DNA of 64,000 nucleotides from Planctomycetia bacterium. GTDB taxonomy: Bacteria > Planctomycetota > Phycisphaerae > UBA1845 > Fen-1342. The translations under genes and the position numbers were made by a program. The stretch lies in contig CP054190.1 in NCBI GenBank assembly GCA_015709575.1, positions 1,054,001 to 1,118,000 of the forward strand. Direction: 5' to 3'. A model generated the notes under the pieces. It made no database searches. It worked only from the letters and a program-made list of their open reading frames with translations, and was not told the DNA's origin. Shown one piece after another: positions 8,036 to 17,127 of this stretch. Position 1 is the first letter of the stretch; the number at the start of each line of letters is the position of its first letter.

Positions 8036-9523
8036 ATGTTTGATCATGTAATTCAGCGCTTTGACGCCTGCCGGCGGCCGAACGGTTCGTCTGCGTGCAG
8101 TTCGCGGCCATCGCATGGTTTCGTCGCTGTGAGGGGACTGCGGGCAGTGGTGGTTCGTGTCGGACTGGGCGGGTTGCTCGCTTCGGTCGGCAGCGCTGCG
8201 CTTGCGGCGGAAAAGTTTGACCTGATCATCGGGGTGGACCCGACGCTTTATCCCGGGGCGCCGCGCATGGTCGCGCCGTCGCCGGGGCCGGGATTTCCCG
8301 GCACCTTCCAGGACGGTGATCGCCTGGCCGGCACACCCAGCACCGGCGGCACGGTGGCGTATATCGGCACGGGCACGCCGCTCTACGCGCCCAACGCGTT
8401 CGGTTCGACCAGCTTCCTGTTCCGGCGCGGCAGTGTTCCGGCCGGGCCGAGCGGCAACATCCCGCTGATGGGGATCGAGTTTCTCGGTGGGCCGCTGCTC
8501 GACCTTGATGGGGATGTGGGCAACGGGTCGCGCTCACTGACGCCGGAGTCGGGCCAGACGCCCGTCGAGATTCCCGGATCGAGCAGTTTCATTGAGCTGT
8601 CCATCGGCACGTCGAGTGGCGTTGTCACGCTGCTGGATTTCGACGCCAGCGGTACGAACGAGGGCGGACCGAACATCGGGCCGAACATCGCGACGACGTT
8701 GACGACCATCGCCGGGACGCAGCCGGACGGCGCAAAGTCAGGTGCGATCAATCCGTCCGTCGATACGCGGACCGGCACATTGACGGCGTTCGCTGGCTCC
8801 GGCGGGACGCTGAGCGGGGTGTATCGCGTTGAGAATCTCGGCTTCGAGCTGTGGGAGGACTCGATCGATCCGAACTCGCAGACGGCTTCGACGCTTGGCA
8901 CGCTGCAGGTGCTGGGTACGTTTCGCGGCTGGTTGATCGAGCGCGGGGCAGGCGGCAGTTTCCCGGTGCTGGCGGGGCAGGGGCTTGGATCGACGCTCTG
9001 GCCGCTGGTGGATGCGTCCAAGGTCGGCGGCGTGTTCAACACGGCCAATGGGCTGTTCGGCGGCACGGCGACCATCGCGGCCGGCGTGACGCGCGACCAG
9101 TTCACCGCGCCCGGGAACGGCGGGACGGCACTCACCGACTTCGGCGGCGACCTGGGCGCCTACCTGGACGCCGTGATTGTGCCGCGCGTGCCGGCGGCGT
9201 CGCGGCGGTTCATTTATCTCGAATCCGCCGGATTCGGGATCAACAACAGTAATGATCCCGTGTTCATCGACAGCGTGGCGTATGACGCGGTGATCATCGC
9301 GGCGGCGCGGCCGCGCTGCGCTGGACAGGTGCGCTGCGACGCCAACTGCGACGGGGTGGTGAACAACTTCGACATAGATCCGTTCGTGCTCGGGTTGGTC
9401 GATCCGCAGACGTTCACGGCGATGTACCCGGATTGCGATCGCGCGTGCAGTCTCGATGCGAACCTCGACGGCGAGGCGAACAACTTCGACATCGACGCGT
9501 TTGTGGCGTGCCTGCTGGGCTGA
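8036..9523 (+). CDS. Secreted protein with dockerin-like C-terminus
   Basis: The protein is 495 residues from ATG 8036, which has AGGA 11 nt upstream. An in-frame GTG at 8129 would give a more ordinary signal peptide ([20 protein letters not shown]...ALAAEKF), so the true start is open. The body, beginning [16 protein letters not shown], is rich in Gly, Ser and Thr and predicted beta structure, and matches no family I know. The C-terminal module has two units, [18 protein letters not shown] and [18 protein letters not shown], each with a calcium-loop-like D-x-N-x-D-G. The product is probably exported. A strong stem-loop follows at 9617-9650. Confidence 0.8.
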   Translation: MFDHVIQRFDACRRPNGSSACSSRPSHGFVAVRGLRAVVVRVGLGGLLASVGSAALAAEKFDLIIGVDPTLYPGAPRMVAPSPGPGFPGTFQDGDRLAGTPSTGGTVAYIGTGTPLYAPNAFGSTSFLFRRGSVPAGPSGNIPLMGIEFLGGPLLDLDGDVGNGSRSLTPESGQTPVEIPGSSSFIELSIGTSSGVVTLLDFDASGTNEGGPNIGPNIATTLTTIAGTQPDGAKSGAINPSVDTRTGTLTAFAGSGGTLSGVYRVENLGFELWEDSIDPNSQTASTLGTLQVLGTFRGWLIERGAGGSFPVLAGQGLGSTLWPLVDASKVGGVFNTANGLFGGTATIAAGVTRDQFTAPGNGGTALTDFGGDLGAYLDAVIVPRVPAASRRFIYLESAGFGINNSNDPVFIDSVAYDAVIIAAARPRCAGQVRCDANCDGVVNNFDIDPFVLGLVDPQTFTAMYPDCDRACSLDANLDGEANNFDIDAFVACLLG

Positions 9524-9616
9524 TTGGCAACGGGCGGGTCGAGGGTTGTGTTGTGTGTGATGTTGTGACGAAAGTCGGGGCAGCGCGGCCCGATGGGCAT
9601 GCAGGCAGGTCGGATA

Positions 9617-9650
9617 CGCGCGCCGTTGCGGAGTGTGGCAACGGCGCGCG
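9617..9650 (+). terminator. 13-bp perfect stem-loop terminator
   Basis: The stem pairs 9617-9629 with 9638-9650 without mismatch around the loop ggagtgtg, and cccgtctgtcgcattctt follows. It separates the secreted-protein gene from the prepilin-like gene. It also argues that the latter starts after the hairpin rather than at upstream in-frame GTG codons. Confidence 0.65.
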
Positions 9651-9666
9651 CCCGTCTGTCGCATTC

Positions 9667-10449
9667 TTGCGCGGATTTTCACGAAAGCACGCCAAGCCGG
9701 CGGCGTTCACGCTGATCGAGCTGCTGGTGGTGGTTGCAGTCATCGCGCTGCTGATGGTGATCCTTGTGCCGGGGCTGGGCCGTGCCCGCGAACAGGCCCG
9801 CGGGACGGTGTGCATGTCCAACCTGCGGCAGATCGGCGTCGGGATTTATAACTACTGGACGGTCCACGACGGCCGGCTCCCGTATGTAGAGTCCCCGATG
9901 ACCAATGGCATCGGCAGTCCCCCGGCCGGTGGGGCGAGCGTTCCGGGGTTTGGCAACCCGGCGTGGTCCGATGCGGATACCAACCCCTTTGACCGCACGC
10001 GCTGGCCGACGTCGCTGCCGAACGTCCTGATGCCGCAGCACATGGGCAGTGCGGCGGGCGTGTTCGTGTGTCCGTCGGCGGTGAACGGCTGGCCGCGGAG
10101 CGGGCCGCGGGCGTATACCTATCGCGAGGCGGCGGCGAATCAGCCCAATGGGCGCCGGGATCCGCTCAATCGCTACAACATCGAACACTTCGGGTTCCTC
10201 GACGGCAGAATGCTGCGCCAATTCCGCATGGCGCTGACCGGCGACCCGATCCGCGACGCGATGGAGGAGTCCTTCGCGCGGGCGGTAGCGGTGCGGGACA
10301 TGATCCTGCGGGAAGGTGATTCCATCCGTGGGCCGCATCGCGGGGGGGTGTTCGTGCTGGACCGGGCGTTGGAGGTGCGCTTCCGCGACGCGACCGAGAC
10401 GCAGGCGGACCTGGCGCCGAATGGGTTTGGCCAGGGGGCGGCGTTCTGA
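9667..10449 (+). CDS. Prepilin-type N-terminal cleavage/methylation protein (H-X9-DG-like)
   Basis: The product is about 260 residues. A short basic leader ([12 protein letters not shown]) precedes [20 protein letters not shown], the type IV pilin and type II secretion pseudopilin signature cut by prepilin peptidase before the Phe. The segment [20 protein letters not shown] is typical of the large planctomycete pseudopilin family (DUF1559-related). The C-terminal [20 protein letters not shown] resembles the H-X9-DG motif of that family. It should be an inner-membrane pseudopilin-like protein of unknown cargo. The TTG start at 9667 has no clear ribosome-binding site. It is preferred because in-frame GTG 9565 would place the terminator hairpin inside the gene. 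Confidence 0.75.
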   Translation: MRGFSRKHAKPAAFTLIELLVVVAVIALLMVILVPGLGRAREQARGTVCMSNLRQIGVGIYNYWTVHDGRLPYVESPMTNGIGSPPAGGASVPGFGNPAWSDADTNPFDRTRWPTSLPNVLMPQHMGSAAGVFVCPSAVNGWPRSGPRAYTYREAAANQPNGRRDPLNRYNIEHFGFLDGRMLRQFRMALTGDPIRDAMEESFARAVAVRDMILREGDSIRGPHRGGVFVLDRALEVRFRDATETQADLAPNGFGQGAAF

Positions 10450-10538
10450 AGCGGTGCGGGCGTGACGGCGGGAGGGGCGCTCGCTACAGTGTCGGCCGGT
10501 CTGCGCGAACCCGCACCTCCTGTCAGGACCGGCCCGCC

Positions 10539-12032
10539 ATGAGCAGCGCTTCCCACGTCAACGCCGCACCCGTCCGCAAGCACGCCATCCTCGGCCCGCG
10601 ACTGTCGCTGATGATGTTCATGCAGTACGCCGTGTGGGGAGCATGGCTGCCGATCATCGGTCGTTACCTGTCGGCTGACCTGGGGTTCAGCGGCTACCAG
10701 GTGGGGGCGATCGCTGGCACCGCGGCGGCGGTGGGGGCAATCCTCGCGCCGTTCATCGCGGGGCAAATCGCGGACCGCGTCTTTTCCGCCGAGCGCTATC
10801 TGTTCGTGGCGATGCTGGCGGGTGGGGCGCTGCAATTCGTGCTGGCCGAAGCGCGGACGTTCGAGGCGTGGCTGTGGCTGTCGGTGGTGTACTCGGTCAT
10901 TTACATGCCGACGATCGCGATTTCCAACTCGCTGACGTTTGCCCACCTGGAGGATCGGGACCGGCAATTTCCGCCGATCCGCCTGTGGGGGACGATCGGC
11001 TGGATCGCGGTGAGCTGGGCGTTTCCGATCCTGTGGCTTCAGCATGGGGTCGAGCCGACGTGGAAGCCGCCGTTCTTTGTCGGCAAGGAGCATGTCGATG
11101 CGATTGAGCGGCTGGGCGATGCGCTGCGCCTGAGCGGGATCATCAGCATCGTCTACGGACTCTACTGCCTCTCGCTGCCGCACACGCCGCCGCGGAAGGC
11201 GGTGGAGAAGATCGCGTTTGCCAAGGCGTTCGGGTTGTTGCGGCACCGCGGCTTCCTGGTGCTGACGCTGGCGGCGATTCCGATTTCGCTGGTGCACACG
11301 ATCTACTTCATTCAAACGCCGAATTTTCTGCCGCAACTGGCCGGGATGCGCGACGCCGACACGCAGCCGGCGATGAGCGTGGGACAGTTCAGTGAGATCC
11401 TGGTGCTGGCGGTGCTGGGGCTGCTGATCCGGGGGATCGGATTCCGCTGGCTGCTGACGATCGGCTGCGCGGCGTACATCGGGCGCTACATGGTCTTCGC
11501 GATGGGCGCTCCAACGGAGTTGGTGGTCGCGTCGATCGCGCTGCACGGCGTGTGCTTTGCCTGCTTCTATGCGACCGCGTTCGTCTACGTGGACCGCGTC
11601 GCGCCGGCCGACGTGCGGCACTCGGCGCAGACCGTGTTCGGGATTCTGCTGCTGGGAGTGGGGCCGCTGTTCGCCGGGCCGGTGATGGGACGAATCGCGC
11701 AGGATGCGACCGTGACGGCGACGATCGCGGAGTGCAAGGCGGCGGTGAACCTGGTGCCGCAGAAGCCGGAGGAAAGCGCCGATGCGACGACGCCGGGCGG
11801 CTGGGATCGGCTCTATCCCGGCGCAGCCGTGGCGGTGAAGGCGTATGAGGAGGCGAACCCGAACGGCAAGGCCGGCGCCTGGCGGGTGCTGCGCGACGAC
11901 GTGCAGGTGACGGCGCTGGATTTCGGCCGCTTCTGGCGTTGGAACGCGGCGATTGCGGGTATTGGCATGGCGATGGTGGCGCTGCTGTTCCGCGTCGATC
12001 CGAGCGCGCGCGAGGCCGCCGCCCGCGAGTAG
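10539..12032 (+). CDS. MFS transporter, nucleoside:H+ symporter-like
   Basis: The protein is 497 residues with about 12 membrane helices. The N-terminus LSLMMFMQYAVWGAWLPIIG and the segment FPPIRLWGTIGWIAVSW are characteristic of the NupG/XapB nucleoside:proton symporter family. The likely role is uptake of nucleosides or a related solute through the inner membrane. A hydrophilic insertion of roughly 70 residues sits before the last helix (CKAAVNLVPQKPEESADATT onward), which E. coli NupG lacks. A TACAGT box at 10485-10490 may be its -10 element, and AGGA lies 12 nt before the ATG. The prp genes follow at 12042. The substrate is not determined by sequence. Confidence 0.8.
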   Translation: MSSASHVNAAPVRKHAILGPRLSLMMFMQYAVWGAWLPIIGRYLSADLGFSGYQVGAIAGTAAAVGAILAPFIAGQIADRVFSAERYLFVAMLAGGALQFVLAEARTFEAWLWLSVVYSVIYMPTIAISNSLTFAHLEDRDRQFPPIRLWGTIGWIAVSWAFPILWLQHGVEPTWKPPFFVGKEHVDAIERLGDALRLSGIISIVYGLYCLSLPHTPPRKAVEKIAFAKAFGLLRHRGFLVLTLAAIPISLVHTIYFIQTPNFLPQLAGMRDADTQPAMSVGQFSEILVLAVLGLLIRGIGFRWLLTIGCAAYIGRYMVFAMGAPTELVVASIALHGVCFACFYATAFVYVDRVAPADVRHSAQTVFGILLLGVGPLFAGPVMGRIAQDATVTATIAECKAAVNLVPQKPEESADATTPGGWDRLYPGAAVAVKAYEEANPNGKAGAWRVLRDDVQVTALDFGRFWRWNAAIAGIGMAMVALLFRVDPSAREAAARE

Positions 12033-12041
12033 AATCCGGGT

Positions 12042-12899
12042 ATGAGCACACCCCCTGTTTCGGCGGCGGCCCGCTTCCGGGCGCTGCTTTCGCGCGGCAC
12101 GGTCGTGATGCCGGGCGCCTTTAACGCGCTCACGGCACGGATGATCGAGCGCAGCGGCTTTGATGCGATGTATCTTTCCGGCGCCTCGCTCGCCAACAGC
12201 ATGGTCGGCGTGCCGGACGTGGGGATCACGACGCAGAGCGAGGCGGTTTATCACGCGACGCGCTGCGCAGCGGTGACCTCTATTCCGATCATCAGCGACG
12301 CCGACACCGGGTTTGGCGGTGAAGAGAACACGGCGCGGACGGTGCGCGAGTTCGAGCAGGCCGGACTGGCGGGGCTGCACCTGGAGGACCAGGAGTTCCC
12401 CAAGCGCTGCGGACACCTGCCGGGCAAGACGCTGGTGCCGCAGGCGGAGTTTGAGGCGAAAGTCGCGGTAGCGGCAGCCGCACGGCGCGACCCGGCCTTT
12501 TTCCTGATTGCGCGCACCGACGCACGCGGCGTAACCGGCTATGACGACGCGGTTCAGCGTGCGCATGCCTATCTGAAGGCGGGGGCGGATGCGATCTTCC
12601 CGGAAGCGCTGGAGGGGCGCGCGGAGTTTGAGCGCTTCGCGCGGGATGTGCGCGCGCCGCTGCTGGCGAATATGACGGAGTTCGGCAAGACGCCGGCAAT
12701 GAGTGTGGCCGAGTTCGCGACGATGGGGTATGCGATGGTGATTTTCCCCGTTACATTGATGCGGTTGGCAATGAAAGCCGTGGAGCGGGGGTTGATCGAG
12801 CTGCGGGAAAAGGGCACACCCGCGGCACTCCTGGGCGAGATGCAGACACGGCAGGAGCTGTACGAGCTGCTGGGATACGAAGTCCGAACGGGCAAGTGA
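12042..12899 (+). CDS. prpB: Methylisocitrate lyase (PrpB-like)
   Basis: This member of the isocitrate lyase/PEP mutase superfamily has 285 residues. PrpB cleaves 2-methylisocitrate to pyruvate and succinate in propionate catabolism. The catalytic loop KRCGH is at residues 121-125 (Cys123). SDADTGFG (85-92) provides Mg-binding aspartates, and LEDQEFPKRCGH is typical of PrpB. The stop codon overlaps an in-frame GTG of prpC, so the two genes are cotranscribed. TAGAAT (12030-12035) sits exactly 6 nt before the ATG and there is no Shine-Dalgarno, which suggests a leaderless transcript. An oxaloacetate decarboxylase or carboxyphosphonate mutase role is less likely given the adjacent prpC. Confidence 0.88.
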   Translation: MSTPPVSAAARFRALLSRGTVVMPGAFNALTARMIERSGFDAMYLSGASLANSMVGVPDVGITTQSEAVYHATRCAAVTSIPIISDADTGFGGEENTARTVREFEQAGLAGLHLEDQEFPKRCGHLPGKTLVPQAEFEAKVAVAAAARRDPAFFLIARTDARGVTGYDDAVQRAHAYLKAGADAIFPEALEGRAEFERFARDVRAPLLANMTEFGKTPAMSVAEFATMGYAMVIFPVTLMRLAMKAVERGLIELREKGTPAALLGEMQTRQELYELLGYEVRTGK

Positions 12900-12934
12900 T
12901 CGCGCCGCCGCCGCGGCGCGCGGGAGAGCAGGCA

Positions 12935-14059
12935 ATGGCGGAGTCGGCCGAGCTGTATCGTCCGGGGCTCGAGGGGATTGTGGCAGGCGAGACGTCCGTT
13001 TCGACCGTGCTGCAGGATTCGCTCGCCTATCGCGGCTACACCATCGAGGACCTGGCCGAGCATGCCAGTTTCGAGGAAACCGCGTACCTGCTGTTGCGCG
13101 GCGAGCTGCCGAGCGCGTCGCAGCTCGCGGCGTTTCGGTCCGAACTGGATCGGCACCGTCCGTTGAATCCGCACGTGCTCGAAGTGCTGCGGCGCATCCC
13201 GGCCGAGACGCCGGGGATGGACGTGCTGCGCACGACGCTGTCGATGGCGGCGCACTTCGATCCCTATCGCGGCAATGATCTCGATGCGCTGGTGGGGCGG
13301 GCGACGTATGCGCTGGCGGTCGTGCCTGGGATCATCGCGGCGCGGATGCGGCTGCTGGCGGGGCAGCCGTTGATCGAGCCGAAGCCGGGGCTGAGCCACG
13401 CGGCGCAGTTCCTGTACCAGGCCTTCGGCCAGATGCCGACGGCGATGAATGAAAAGATCCTGAACCTGACGTTTGTGCTATACGCCGAGCATGAGTTCAA
13501 CGCATCGACATTTGCGTGCCGGGTGACGACCAGCACCCTCAGCGACATGTACTCCGCGCTGGTGACCGGCATCGGCACGCTCAAGGGGCCGCTGCACGGC
13601 GGGGCGAACGAGGAGTCGATCAAGGCGATCAACCAGTACAAGTCGGCCGCGGAGGCGCAGGCCGCGACCGAGACGCAGGTGGGCGGCGGCAAGCTGATCA
13701 TGGGATTCGGGCACCGCGTGTACAAGAACGGTGATCACCGCGCGCGGATTCTGGAAAAGTACGTTGAGCCGCTGGGCCGCGAGCGGAACGACATGAACCG
13801 CGTCGAGATTTATCACGCGATCAAGAACGTGGTGTGGGAACGCAAGAAGATCCACATGAACGTGGATTACCCGTGCGGGCTGGTCTACTTCTTCATGGGC
13901 CTGCCGCTGGACGTGTACACGCCGCTCTTCGTAGCGTCGCGGATCAGCGGCTGGGCGGCGCACGCGATTGAGCAGTTCACGAACAACCGCCTGATCCGGC
14001 CGCGCAGCCGGTACGTGGGGCCGGAGATCCGGCCGTATCGGCCGGTGGGAGAGCGGTAG
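12935..14059 (+). CDS. prpC: 2-methylcitrate synthase / citrate synthase
   Basis: The citrate synthase fold has 374 residues. Catalytic residues are visible: H186 (LYAEHEFNAS), H221 (GPLHGGANE), H260 (MGFGHRVYK) and D311 (MNVDYPCG). The short length and these motifs match the type used for methylcitrate synthesis from propionyl-CoA and oxaloacetate, although simple citrate synthases look similar. It follows prpB after 35 bases. The ATG at 12935 has GGGAGAG at good spacing, so I prefer it to the GTG at 12896. Position next to prpB favours a 2-methylcitrate cycle role. No prpD-type dehydratase is in the window. Confidence 0.85.
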   Translation: MAESAELYRPGLEGIVAGETSVSTVLQDSLAYRGYTIEDLAEHASFEETAYLLLRGELPSASQLAAFRSELDRHRPLNPHVLEVLRRIPAETPGMDVLRTTLSMAAHFDPYRGNDLDALVGRATYALAVVPGIIAARMRLLAGQPLIEPKPGLSHAAQFLYQAFGQMPTAMNEKILNLTFVLYAEHEFNASTFACRVTTSTLSDMYSALVTGIGTLKGPLHGGANEESIKAINQYKSAAEAQAATETQVGGGKLIMGFGHRVYKNGDHRARILEKYVEPLGRERNDMNRVEIYHAIKNVVWERKKIHMNVDYPCGLVYFFMGLPLDVYTPLFVASRISGWAAHAIEQFTNNRLIRPRSRYVGPEIRPYRPVGER

Positions 14060-14152
14060 GGCGGCGGCGGCAACCGGCGCAGCTCTTCGTCTGGCGGTGC
14101 GATGGCGCGTGCACAGCCGGGGGTTGATTGCGGTTTCGGGAGGACGCCTGCA

Positions 14153-15625
14153 ATGACTCGCCACCGGATCTGCGACGTATTCCGCGTCACGACCCTTGCC
14201 ATTTCGCTGTTCGTGCCGTCGGCCGCAGCCGACCTGCGGCTGTTCCTGTCAACCACAGGCGTCGGTCCGACCGAAGCGCTGGATCCGGCGACGCTGCCCG
14301 TGCCTCGACAGAACGCGCTGGCCGTTGAGGGCACGCGCCTCTACATCTGGGCGGACATGCTGGGCGAGCCGGCTGTTCAGCGCTGGACCGGCGTCAGCTT
14401 CGACGTGCGTGTGAACGGCGGGCGGGTTACGGCAGCGAGCTTGTACAACTTTCACGTCACGGATCCCAACTTCGGCGACACCCTGTACATCACCTGAGCG
14501 TCGATGAGCGGCGGGTTCATCGACACCGATGGTTCTCTTCGCGACGCACTGGGATTCACGCACTTCTTTGGTGAAGGATTGCAGAACTCCCCCCGTGCGA
14601 TGCAGTACAACGTGCACTCGGAGATGGCGGTTCTTGGCAGCCTGGTTTTGCCCAAGGCGGTGCTGCTGGGATACGTGGACGTCAGCCTCGCGCCGGGAAG
14701 CGACTGCGCCGATGTATTCATGCAGGTCGGTCGCATGGCTGTCGGGGCAAGCCACATCTACGGCGACGCCGGCCCCGTCTATCTGGGGTACGGCGATGAG
14801 ATGTTCGCAGCCCACACATGGGAACTCGGTCGCGGCAGCCCGCTGCCCGAGGCGCGGGTGATTCGGCCGACCGCCCCGGTTACCGGCACCTGTTGTGTTG
14901 GCTCTGCGTGCGCCCTGATGACGGGGGAGGCGTGCGCGCTGGCGGGCGGAGAGTTTCACGGCGCCGGCACAACCTGCGGCACGCGAAATTGCCTGGGGGC
15001 GTGCTGCGTGGCGGGCGGAGCATGTGTCGCCCTTGATCCGCCGTCATGCGCGACAGCCGGCGGTGTGCACCTGGGCCGGCTGGCCTCGTGCATTGCATCG
15101 CCCTGTCCCGCGTACCGGTTCTGGCCAACCGTCGCCGGTGACGCGAACTGCGACGATGTGGTCAACAACTTCGACATCGATCCGTTCATCGTCGGTTCGC
15201 TGGCGCCGACCAGCGTCGCAGCGCCCGCGGCGTATCTTGCGGTCGGCGCGGACCAGGCGTGCTGGGAGCGCCGCACACGCTGAGGGGACGCGAACCGCGA
15301 TGGCGCCGTGAACAACTTCGACATCGATCCGTTCATTGCGTGCCTCATCGCCGATGATCCGACGATGGCCTGCCAGTGGGTGGCCCGGTCGGATGCGAAC
15401 AGCGACGGATTGGTGAACTACCGGGACATCGCCCGCTTTGTGGAAGCGCACGTTGTCGGGGATTGCGCCTGCTTCGATGCAGGCCCGGCCTGTTACCAGC
15501 ATCGATGCGTCTGGCTAGACGCGAACGGCGACGGTCATTGTTCCGGCGGCTTTGACCGGGGGGCGTTCTGGGGATGTCTTTCGGCGGCGCCTCCGCCATT
15601 CGGACCGTGTCCGCCGATGTGGTGA
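14153..15625 (+). pseudogene. Secreted Cys-rich/dockerin-like protein gene with two in-frame TGA codons
   Basis: One reading frame runs from ATG 14153 (GGGAGGA 8 nt upstream, signal peptide ending VPSAAA) to the stop at 15623-15625, broken by TGA at 14495-14497 and at 15281-15283. The frame is unchanged across both. The second TGA stands where the homologous modules in this window have Trp (CWGD in the proteins at 39689 and 61659; here R-stop-G-D). Both stops are thus single G-to-A changes from TGG, or plausibly so for the first. After the first stop come two Cys-rich repeats (TGTCCVGSAC, GACCVAGGAC), then [26 protein letters not shown] and two further degenerate EF-hand-like units. The gene is probably decayed; read-through is less likely. 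Confidence 0.75.
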
Positions 15626-15715
15626 ACACAAAGCTGGTCCCAACGCGATTTGCGAGAACCGAATCGCGCCCCGGCTTCAGTGCCGGCAGGCTTTCAGCGG
15701 CAGGAGGGAAGTTCA

Positions 15716-15788
15716 CGCCCCCAACGGGATTCGAACCCGTGTTCTCGGCTTGAAAAGCCGGTGTCCTAGGCCTCTAGACGATGGGGGC
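15716..15788 (-). tRNA. tRNA-Glu (anticodon UUC)
   Basis: Read on the minus strand, the acceptor GCCCCCA pairs with TGGGGGC and the discriminator is G. The D arm contains TCTAGAGGCCTAGGA. The anticodon loop is CTTTTCA with anticodon TTC, closed by CCGGC and GCCGA, and the T loop is GGGTTCGAATCCC. The body closely resembles bacterial tRNA-Glu. CCA is not encoded. Confidence 0.95.
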
Positions 15789-15885
15789 TTCCACGTCAAA
15801 GGCGGGGTATGCTATCGGCCCGGCCGGGCGGCGTCAATTTTCGTCGCGGCGGCCGTGCGGACACTTCACCGCTGCGGGGCTGCTC

Positions 15886-17064
15886 ATGCGCGTGCTCAAC
15901 GTGGTCGGCTCGCTGCGTCGCGGCGGCGGAATTGAGCACCTTCTCCTTCGAATGCTTGGCGCGATTCGCGCCCTGGAGCAACGGCCGGATTGGCGTGCCG
16001 AGGGTCGGGCCGCGCCGCTTCAAATCGAAATCTGTTATATCGGCCGGCGGGAGCCGGAGCTGCGCGAGCCGTTCGCCGAAATCGGCGTGCCGGTGTGGCG
16101 GTGCCGGGAGTCCTTTGTGCCGGGCGTCTTCGCGCGGCGCTTCAGCGCAGCGCTGCGATCGCGCGGTTCTTACGATGTCATCCACACGCACAACAGCAAC
16201 TTCGGCGCACCCGCGCTGCGCGCTGCGCGTCGGCTGGGTGTGCCGGTGCGACTGGCGCATTATCACAATCTGACCAGCGGACACGCCAACGACCCCATGC
16301 GGCGCTGGATGGAGAAATGGCTGGCGAGCCAGGTGCTGCGGCATGCCACCGGGGTATGCGCGGTGGCCTCCGGGGTGCTGCGGGCGCGATTCGGCCAGGC
16401 GATGCTGCACGACCCGCGCGCGCGGGTGATTCCGGCAGCGATCGAGTTGGATGGGTCTTGGGCGGACGATGCGGCCCGCGCGTCGATGCGGACCGCGGCG
16501 CGGCGGGAGTTGGGCATTCCGGCCGATGCGCTGGTGATCGGGCACGTTGGGCGCTTCGTGCCGCAGAAGAACCACGCGGGATTGATGGAGGTCGCCAAGC
16601 GCGTGTTTGAGCGCGAGCCGCTGTCGCAGCTCCTGCTGGTAGGGGACGGCCCGCTGCGCCCCGATATCGAGCGCCGCACGGCGGCACTGGGGATCTCAGC
16701 GCGCTGCCGGTTCGCGGGCGTGCGGAGTGATATCGCGGCGATGTACGCCGCGATGGACGTGTTCGTGCTGCCGTCGCGCGAGGAGGGTCTGGGGGTGGTG
16801 CTGATCGAGGCGCAGGCGGCCGGGCTGCCGGTGGTCGCGTCACGGCTGGCGACGACCGATGACGCGATCGCGCCCGTAGCGCAGCGCTGGATTCGCGCGC
16901 GGGATGACGTGGCGGGGCTGGCGGAAGCGCTATGTTCGGCGATTGAGTTCGTCCGCGCTGGCGGAGCGCCGCTCGACGCGCTGCGTTCGTCCGCGCGCGC
17001 GTTTGCCGCGCGATTCACCCCCGCGGCCGCAGCAGGGGCGCTGCTGTCGGCGTGGGGAGTGTGA
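15886..17064 (+). CDS. Glycosyltransferase family 4 (GT-B fold)
   Basis: The protein is 392 residues. The N-terminal domain starts MRVLNVVGSLRRGGGIEHLL, a typical acceptor-binding Rossmann start, and contains DVIHTHNSNFGAPALRAARR. The C-terminal donor-binding domain has HVGRFVPQKNHAGLMEVAKR and the E-x7-E motif in SREEGLGVVLIEAQAAGLPVV. Such enzymes transfer a sugar from a nucleotide-sugar, often for exopolysaccharide or lipopolysaccharide. Substrates are unknown. The open frame extends back into the tRNA-Glu gene, so ATG 15886 is the sensible start. The next gene is convergent and 63 bases away. Confidence 0.88.
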   Translation: MRVLNVVGSLRRGGGIEHLLLRMLGAIRALEQRPDWRAEGRAAPLQIEICYIGRREPELREPFAEIGVPVWRCRESFVPGVFARRFSAALRSRGSYDVIHTHNSNFGAPALRAARRLGVPVRLAHYHNLTSGHANDPMRRWMEKWLASQVLRHATGVCAVASGVLRARFGQAMLHDPRARVIPAAIELDGSWADDAARASMRTAARRELGIPADALVIGHVGRFVPQKNHAGLMEVAKRVFEREPLSQLLLVGDGPLRPDIERRTAALGISARCRFAGVRSDIAAMYAAMDVFVLPSREEGLGVVLIEAQAAGLPVVASRLATTDDAIAPVAQRWIRARDDVAGLAEALCSAIEFVRAGGAPLDALRSSARAFAARFTPAAAAGALLSAWGV

Positions 17065-17127
17065 TCGCGGCGGCAAAGCGCGTTCTGCGAAAAGGGGACT
17101 GCGTCGCGGCGGCCGGCAGCTTCGGGC

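Noticed and set aside
14495-15283. Reassignment of UGA to Trp in this genome
   Set aside because: Many intact genes in the window end in TGA at the expected place (for example those ending at 10449, 12899 and 58323's upstream neighbours), so UGA works as a stop. The peroxiredoxin UGA has a SECIS-like hairpin; the two here do not show one and align with Trp, not Cys.
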